From: Syntrophales bacterium
Lineage (GTDB): Bacteria > Desulfobacterota > Syntrophia > Syntrophales > UBA8958
DNA length: 10,102 bases
NCBI GenBank assembly: GCA_023231165.1
Contig: JALNVY010000078.1
Coordinates: 1 to 10,102, forward strand
Reading direction: 5' to 3'
The position numbers and the translations under genes were made by a program. Shown here piece after piece: positions 6,923 through 10,102 of this stretch (position 1 is the stretch's first letter; each line of letters opens with the position of its first letter). The notes under the pieces were generated by a model. The model was not told the origin of the DNA, did no database searches, and saw only the letters and a program-made list of their open reading frames with translations.

Positions 6923-8270
6923 CGATGATCAGAACATGAGGGAATTACTTGACATCATGTTAACCGGTGAAGGGCACAAGGTATCCTGCTATAGAGAACC
7001 GGAAAAGGCCCTCATCCGGTGCGGAAAAGAAAAATATGATCTGATAATTACCGATCTCAAAATGCCCAGGATGGACGGTATCGCTTTTCTTAAACGGCTC
7101 AAAGAACAGGAACCTGAATGTCAGGTTATCCTGATTACCGCCTTTGCCTCCGGTGAGACCGCCCTTTCCGCCATGAAAGAAGGGGCTTACGACTATATAG
7201 AGAAGAATTTCGACATTGATGATCTGAAAAAGATAATCCGTGCCGCCCTCGATAAAAAAGGGATCAAGGGCGATGAGGCCAGGTTTCTAAAAGACATCGA
7301 GGGCGGAGTTTCCTTTGGCGGTATGATCGGTAAAAGCAAGGAGATGCTTAAGGTTTATGGCACAATCAAAAAGGTGGCGGAAACCTCCGCCAATATCCTG
7401 ATTCTTGGAGAAAGCGGCACCGGCAAAGAACTTGTTGCCAAAGCTATCCATGAAAACAGCCCCAGAAAAGACATGCCCTTTGTTGTCATCAACTGTGGCG
7501 GCATTCCCGAAAATCTTCTTGAATCGGAGTTTTTCGGTTATATGAAAGGCTCTTTTACCGGCGCTTTTACGGACAAGGCCGGCCTTTTTGAAATCGCCAG
7601 CAAAGGAACAATATTTCTCGATGAAATAGGAGAGTTGCCTACCTTACTTCAAGTAAAACTTCTTAGAGTTGTACAGGAAAAAACCTTCAGAAGGATCGGT
7701 GGGGCAGAGGACATCAAGGTCGATGTCAGGATTATCTCGGCGACGAATCAAAATCTCGAGCAGAAGGTAAAAGAAGGAACTTTCCGGGAAGATCTCTACT
7801 ATCGCCTGAATGTCATCCCCGTCCATTTACCAGGCCTGCGGCATCGCAAAGAGGACATCCCCGTGCTGACAAAATATTTCATTGAGAAGTATTCCCGCGA
7901 ATTTTCCAAGGATGTTATAACGATATCAACATACGCTCTTGAATTGCTTATGGATTATCCCTTTCCAGGCAATATCAGGGAACTGGAAAACATCATTGAA
8001 AGATGCGTCGCCCTGGAGACCACCAATATCATCCTGCCGGACAATTTATTCATCGGTCATAATACGGAAAGAGAAGAAAACAATCTCGATTTCAATTTCT
8101 CAAATGATGGTATTCAACTGAACGAGGAACTGGCAAGAATCGAAAGGCAGTTCATTCAAAAGGCCCTTGTAAAATCAAATGGTTCCAAGACAAAGGCCGC
8201 GGATCTGCTCCATGTGAGTTTTGATTCATTACGATACCGGATCGAAAAATTAGGTATCGAAAATCAGTAA
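6900..8270 (+). CDS. pilR: PilR-like sigma-54-dependent response regulator
   Basis: This 456-aa NtrC-family activator has a receiver domain (1 to about 120; D9, D10, phosphoacceptor D52, T80, K102), an AAA+ domain (about 141-370) and a Fis-type helix-turn-helix (about 428-453). Walker A is GESGTGKE (170-177) and Walker B is TIFLDEIGE (237-245). The sigma-54 contact loop reads GSFTGA (217-222), a variant of GAFTGA common in PilR-like proteins. The end, SFDSLRYRIEKLGI, strongly resembles the PilR recognition helix region. K102 is followed by Asn instead of the usual Pro. The start at 6900 is chosen because AAGGAGG (6888-6894) lies 5 nt upstream; the in-frame GTG at 6894 overlaps that site. The role is to activate sigma-54 promoters when phosphorylated by the upstream kinase. 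No pilus genes are in the window, so control of pili is not shown. No obvious terminator follows. Confidence 0.92.
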   Translation: MAKILVVDDDQNMRELLDIMLTGEGHKVSCYREPEKALIRCGKEKYDLIITDLKMPRMDGIAFLKRLKEQEPECQVILITAFASGETALSAMKEGAYDYIEKNFDIDDLKKIIRAALDKKGIKGDEARFLKDIEGGVSFGGMIGKSKEMLKVYGTIKKVAETSANILILGESGTGKELVAKAIHENSPRKDMPFVVINCGGIPENLLESEFFGYMKGSFTGAFTDKAGLFEIASKGTIFLDEIGELPTLLQVKLLRVVQEKTFRRIGGAEDIKVDVRIISATNQNLEQKVKEGTFREDLYYRLNVIPVHLPGLRHRKEDIPVLTKYFIEKYSREFSKDVITISTYALELLMDYPFPGNIRELENIIERCVALETTNIILPDNLFIGHNTEREENNLDFNFSNDGIQLNEELARIERQFIQKALVKSNGSKTKAADLLHVSFDSLRYRIEKLGIENQ

Positions 8271-8285
8271 CAAGGCAGAAAAAGC

Positions 8286-8314
8286 TTGACATTCGTCATC
8301 GCATTTATTAACTG
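8286..8314 (+). promoter_or_regulatory. Candidate promoter for the Phe leader and Liv-type operon
   Basis: A perfect -35 hexamer TTGACA (8286-8291) begins 15 bases after the pilR stop. The -10 element is poor: TTAACT (8308-8313, 16-base spacer) or TAACTG (8309-8314, 17-base spacer). The position, just upstream of a leader peptide and attenuator, is what would be expected. Read-through from pilR is the alternative source of leader RNA. Confidence 0.4.
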
Positions 8315-8348
8315 TAGCCAACACGAGGGAATGAGAATACATAATATC

Positions 8349-8438
8349 ATGAACAGGCAGATCAGTAACGCAGCTATTTCAGGTTTCTTTTTTAGCTTTT
8401 TTAGCTTTTTTGGGGAGGTCTGCCGACCGCGCTCGTGA
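8349..8438 (+). CDS. Phenylalanine-rich leader peptide of an attenuator
   Basis: This short frame encodes 29 residues with the central run GFFFSFFSFFGE: seven Phe codons within nine (8385-8411), written as TTTTTTAGC repeats. The preceding NAAI and the Phe run closely resemble the enterobacterial PheM and PheL leader peptides of pheST and pheA. The stop TGA (8436-8438) falls in the loop of a hairpin that competes with a downstream terminator. Its job would be to sense charged tRNA-Phe by ribosome stalling; the peptide itself need have no function. The start is uncertain: the ATG at 8349 has no well-placed ribosome-binding site, and the in-frame ATG at 8331 has GAGGGA directly against it, too close to be ideal. 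Either way the Phe run is in frame. Confidence 0.8.
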   Translation: MNRQISNAAISGFFFSFFSFFGEVCRPRS

Positions 8439-8493
8439 TCTGAGACAAACCGAACGAGCCGTGGGCAGACCGAAAGGGTGCCCGCGGCTTTTT
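8356..8493 (+). promoter_or_regulatory. Phe-type transcription attenuator (protector, antiterminator, terminator stems)
   Basis: Four segments can pair in exclusive ways. Segment 1 GGCAGATC (8356-8363) pairs with segment 2 GGTCTGCC (8417-8424) through 8 bp including one G-U. Segment 2 also pairs perfectly with segment 3 GGCAGACC (8464-8471), extended by GCTCG (8431-8435) with CGAGC (8455-8459). Segment 3 overlaps the 5' arm of the terminator (8457-8467), which pairs with segment 4 (8479-8489). A ribosome stalled on the early Phe codons leaves segment 2 free to pair with 3, preventing termination. A ribosome that reaches the stop at 8436-8438 masks segment 2, so the terminator forms. This matches classical amino-acid attenuation. 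Confidence 0.8.
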
Positions 8494-8498
8494 AATTT
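8457..8498 (+). terminator. Attenuator terminator hairpin
   Basis: An 11-bp stem pairs AGCCGTGGGCA (8457-8467) with TGCCCGCGGCT (8479-8489), with one T-G wobble and an 11-nt loop. It is followed directly by TTTTT, AA, TTT. It has the form of an intrinsic terminator and shares its 5' arm with the competing upstream stem. Confidence 0.85.
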
Positions 8499-8501
8499 AT
8501 G

Positions 8502-8537
8502 AAGGCCGTGGAGATAATCCCGGCCTTTTTTTATTTT
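8502..8537 (+). terminator. Second intrinsic terminator upstream of the binding-protein gene
   Basis: AAGGCCG (8502-8508) pairs with CGGCCTT (8521-8527) around a 12-nt loop and is followed by a run of T's at 8526-8532, then ATTTT. It lies only about 40 bases before the ATG at 8578, downstream of the attenuator terminator. I see no antiterminator for it, so how transcription passes it is unclear. Confidence 0.7.
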
Positions 8538-8577
8538 CACCGATAAGAGGTGAAGATCAATAAGGAGGATGAAGCTT

Positions 8578-9786
8578 ATGAGAAGGTTAACAGGACAAAG
8601 ATTTCTTATTACTATCCTTGCAGGGATCATGATCCTCTGTCTTTCCGGACTGTCGTCTGCAAAGACAATCAAAGTGGGCGCCGCTATCAACATGACCGGA
8701 CCGGCCTCCACCTGGGGACAGTATCATGCCAAAGGACAGCAGGACTATTTTCGCTATGTCAACGAAGTAAAAGGCGGCGTAGCCGGAAACCGCATCGAGA
8801 TGACCCTTGTCGATACGGCCTACAAAGTACCCGAGGCCGTCGCGGCAGTGCGCAAATTTGCCGTTCAGGAAAAGGTGGATATGATTGCCACCTGGGGTGC
8901 CGGGGAGGGTCTTGCCGCCAAGCCGATTATCCAGACCTACAAGATCCCAACCATCAATTATTCGACAAGCTGGGAGATCCTCGAACCGCCTATTAATTAT
9001 ATGTATCTACCATTTGGCAGCTACAAGATGGACTGTTATGCCATCCTTGATTATATCCGGGCGATTCACAAAGGGAAAGATGCGCCGAAAGTCGGTTTGC
9101 TTACTTTCAACAACGCCTATGGGCGCTCCATCCACAAACCAAGCCGCGAATACGCAAAAAAAATAAAGATTGACATCGTCGCTGTGGAAGAATTCCCACC
9201 GAAAACAGTTGATCTGACGACGGAGCTTCTCAGACTGCAAAAGAAGGGAACCCAGTACGTTGTCATGCAAATGCTTCCTTCGGCCATCATTACCACCTTC
9301 AAGAGCGCCGATCGGATTGGATACAATCCGATGTTTTTCGGGACCTGGACCTCGACGGATCCGGATTTCTTCAAACTTGGGAAGGGTATAATCAAGGACA
9401 GGTTGTTGATGCAATTTCCCGGTGGCCTGCCTTCCGATCGCGCACCCGGCATGCAGATCATGACGGACTTGTGGACGAGATATAAAACAGTCACAAAGTT
9501 CGACGCCTCCTACTGGGAAGGGGTGGTCGTGGCCATGATCATGGAGAGGGCCTTTATCAGAGCCAATGAGAAATACCGGGACATCAACCGGGAAACAATC
9601 AATAGTGCGTTGGAATCTTTCAGGAATGAAGATTTTGGGGGCCTTGTTCCGAATGTGACATACACGAAAACTGATCACGGCGCCTCCTTCAAGGCGAGAA
9701 TCGTCAAGGTACAGGAAAATGGGAACTATATCCCGATGACGAAGTTTTTCATTCCCGGCAAAGAAAAAATTCAGCTTTTGAAGTAA
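8578..9786 (+). CDS. Liv-type ABC transporter periplasmic substrate-binding protein (Peripla_BP_6 family)
   Basis: This 402-aa precursor is a two-lobed binding protein of the LivJ/LivK family, which delivers branched-chain or aromatic amino acids, amides or other small acids to a LivHMGF-type importer. A signal peptide covers residues 1-28, with RR at 2-3, a hydrophobic core and cleavage predicted after LSSA. The mature protein opens with KTIKVGAAINMTGPASTWGQ, the usual first strand and ligand loop, and has WGAGEG near 103-108 and a central VGLLTFNNAYG. AAGGAGG at 8562-8568 lies 9 nt before the ATG at 8578. The in-frame ATG at 8569 abuts that site and is rejected. The substrate is not readable from sequence, but the Phe attenuator upstream suggests phenylalanine or another aromatic compound; E. 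coli LIV-I/LS is known to carry phenylalanine. The livG-like gene follows after 13 bases, so they form one operon. Confidence 0.9.
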   Translation: MRRLTGQRFLITILAGIMILCLSGLSSAKTIKVGAAINMTGPASTWGQYHAKGQQDYFRYVNEVKGGVAGNRIEMTLVDTAYKVPEAVAAVRKFAVQEKVDMIATWGAGEGLAAKPIIQTYKIPTINYSTSWEILEPPINYMYLPFGSYKMDCYAILDYIRAIHKGKDAPKVGLLTFNNAYGRSIHKPSREYAKKIKIDIVAVEEFPPKTVDLTTELLRLQKKGTQYVVMQMLPSAIITTFKSADRIGYNPMFFGTWTSTDPDFFKLGKGIIKDRLLMQFPGGLPSDRAPGMQIMTDLWTRYKTVTKFDASYWEGVVVAMIMERAFIRANEKYRDINRETINSALESFRNEDFGGLVPNVTYTKTDHGASFKARIVKVQENGNYIPMTKFFIPGKEKIQLLK

Positions 9787-9799
9787 GCAGGCAAACGAA

Positions 9800-10102
9800 A
9801 TGAAAGCCTACCGTGGCCAGCCGGAAATCTTTGCGGCAAGACAGGAGAAAGACCGTTACGCTGATCTGGAGATCAGAGATTTGTCCCTGAATTTCGGCGG
9901 CGTGAAGGCCCTGACCAACATCGATCTGAAGGTGAGGAACGGGGAACTGTATGCCGTGATCGGACCGAACGGGGCCGGTAAGACAAGCCTCATGAATTGT
10001 ATAACCGGGTTCTACAAGCCCAAGAGCGGCCGGATTATCTTTAACGATCGGGACATCACCCGGATGCACGCCCATAACCTCGTCAAGATCGGCATCGGCA
10101 GA
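9800..10102 (+). CDS. livG: LivG-like ABC transporter ATPase, N-terminal part (3' truncated by window end)
   Basis: The first 101 residues of an ABC ATPase of the LivG family are visible; the signature motif and Walker B lie beyond the window. Walker A is GPNGAGKT (55-62), preceded by LEIRDLSLNFGGVKAL (23-38), the typical LivG opening, and followed by NCITGFYKPKSG (66-77) and DITRMHAHN. It would hydrolyse ATP to drive import of the ligand captured by the binding protein encoded just upstream. The ATG at 9800-9802 follows a weak GCAGG. It gives about 22 residues before the usual start of the family, an extension with no motif I recognise. No better in-frame ATG or GTG lies near the canonical start. 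Confidence 0.9.
   Translation, partial: MKAYRGQPEIFAARQEKDRYADLEIRDLSLNFGGVKALTNIDLKVRNGELYAVIGPNGAGKTSLMNCITGFYKPKSGRIIFNDRDITRMHAHNLVKIGIGR

Noticed and set aside
8417..8489. A metabolite-binding riboswitch upstream of the transporter
   Set aside because: Terminator and competing stem suggested this at first, but no known riboswitch core fits, and the in-frame Phe-rich leader peptide explains the layout better as ribosome-mediated attenuation.
8638..8640. Lipoprotein cysteine in the signal peptide of the binding protein
   Set aside because: Cys21 lies inside the hydrophobic core and lacks a small residue at -1; a normal signal-peptidase I site after LSSA fits better.
9007..9678. 223-codon open frame on the minus strand inside the binding-protein gene
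   Set aside because: It is antisense to a clear Peripla_BP_6 protein, with no start signals and no recognisable domains.

Overview
The window looks like chromosomal DNA of an anaerobic Gram-negative bacterium, most likely a member of the former Deltaproteobacteria (Desulfobacterota, Syntrophus/Geobacter-like). This is inference. It rests on the gene mix: an Fe-S activase of the 2-hydroxyacyl-CoA dehydratase/benzoyl-CoA reductase type, a PilS/PilR-like pair tied to sigma-54, a Liv-type ABC importer, a PduL-type phosphotransacylase, and secretory signal peptides. Base composition is fairly even, and nothing looks like a phage, insertion sequence or CRISPR array.

Layout. (1) 1-513: 3' end of typA/bipA. 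(2) 641-1135, minus: an orphan membrane-anchored protein with a possible Cys-His-Asp transglutaminase-like region. (3) 1404-1679, plus: a 91-aa exported or membrane protein behind a good -24/-12 (sigma-54) promoter, ending in a perfect 14-bp bidirectional terminator. (4) 1867-4197, minus: one 776-aa polypeptide fusing a cyclic-nucleotide-binding-like domain, a complete acetate kinase and a complete PduL phosphotransacylase, read from a TTGACT-N17-TAACAT promoter. (5) 4431-8270, plus: an overlapping gene string of acyl-CoA dehydratase activase, PilS-like kinase and PilR-like sigma-54 activator. (6) 8286-8571: a leader region with a Phe-rich leader peptide and mutually exclusive hairpins, a classical ribosome-mediated attenuator. 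(7) 8578-10102: a Liv-type periplasmic binding protein and the first third of its LivG-type ATPase; the operon runs off the right edge.

How the parts may work together. The fusion enzyme could take acetyl-CoA to acetyl phosphate and on to acetate plus ATP on one chain, under an N-terminal sensor-like domain. The attenuator predicts that the Liv-type importer is expressed when charged tRNA-Phe is scarce, so phenylalanine or a related aromatic compound is a reasonable substrate guess. The PilR-like regulator needs sigma-54, and the clearest sigma-54 promoter seen here drives the 91-aa protein, so that gene is a candidate target. The two observations most worth following are the three-domain acetate-forming enzyme and the Phe attenuator in front of a Liv-type transporter.
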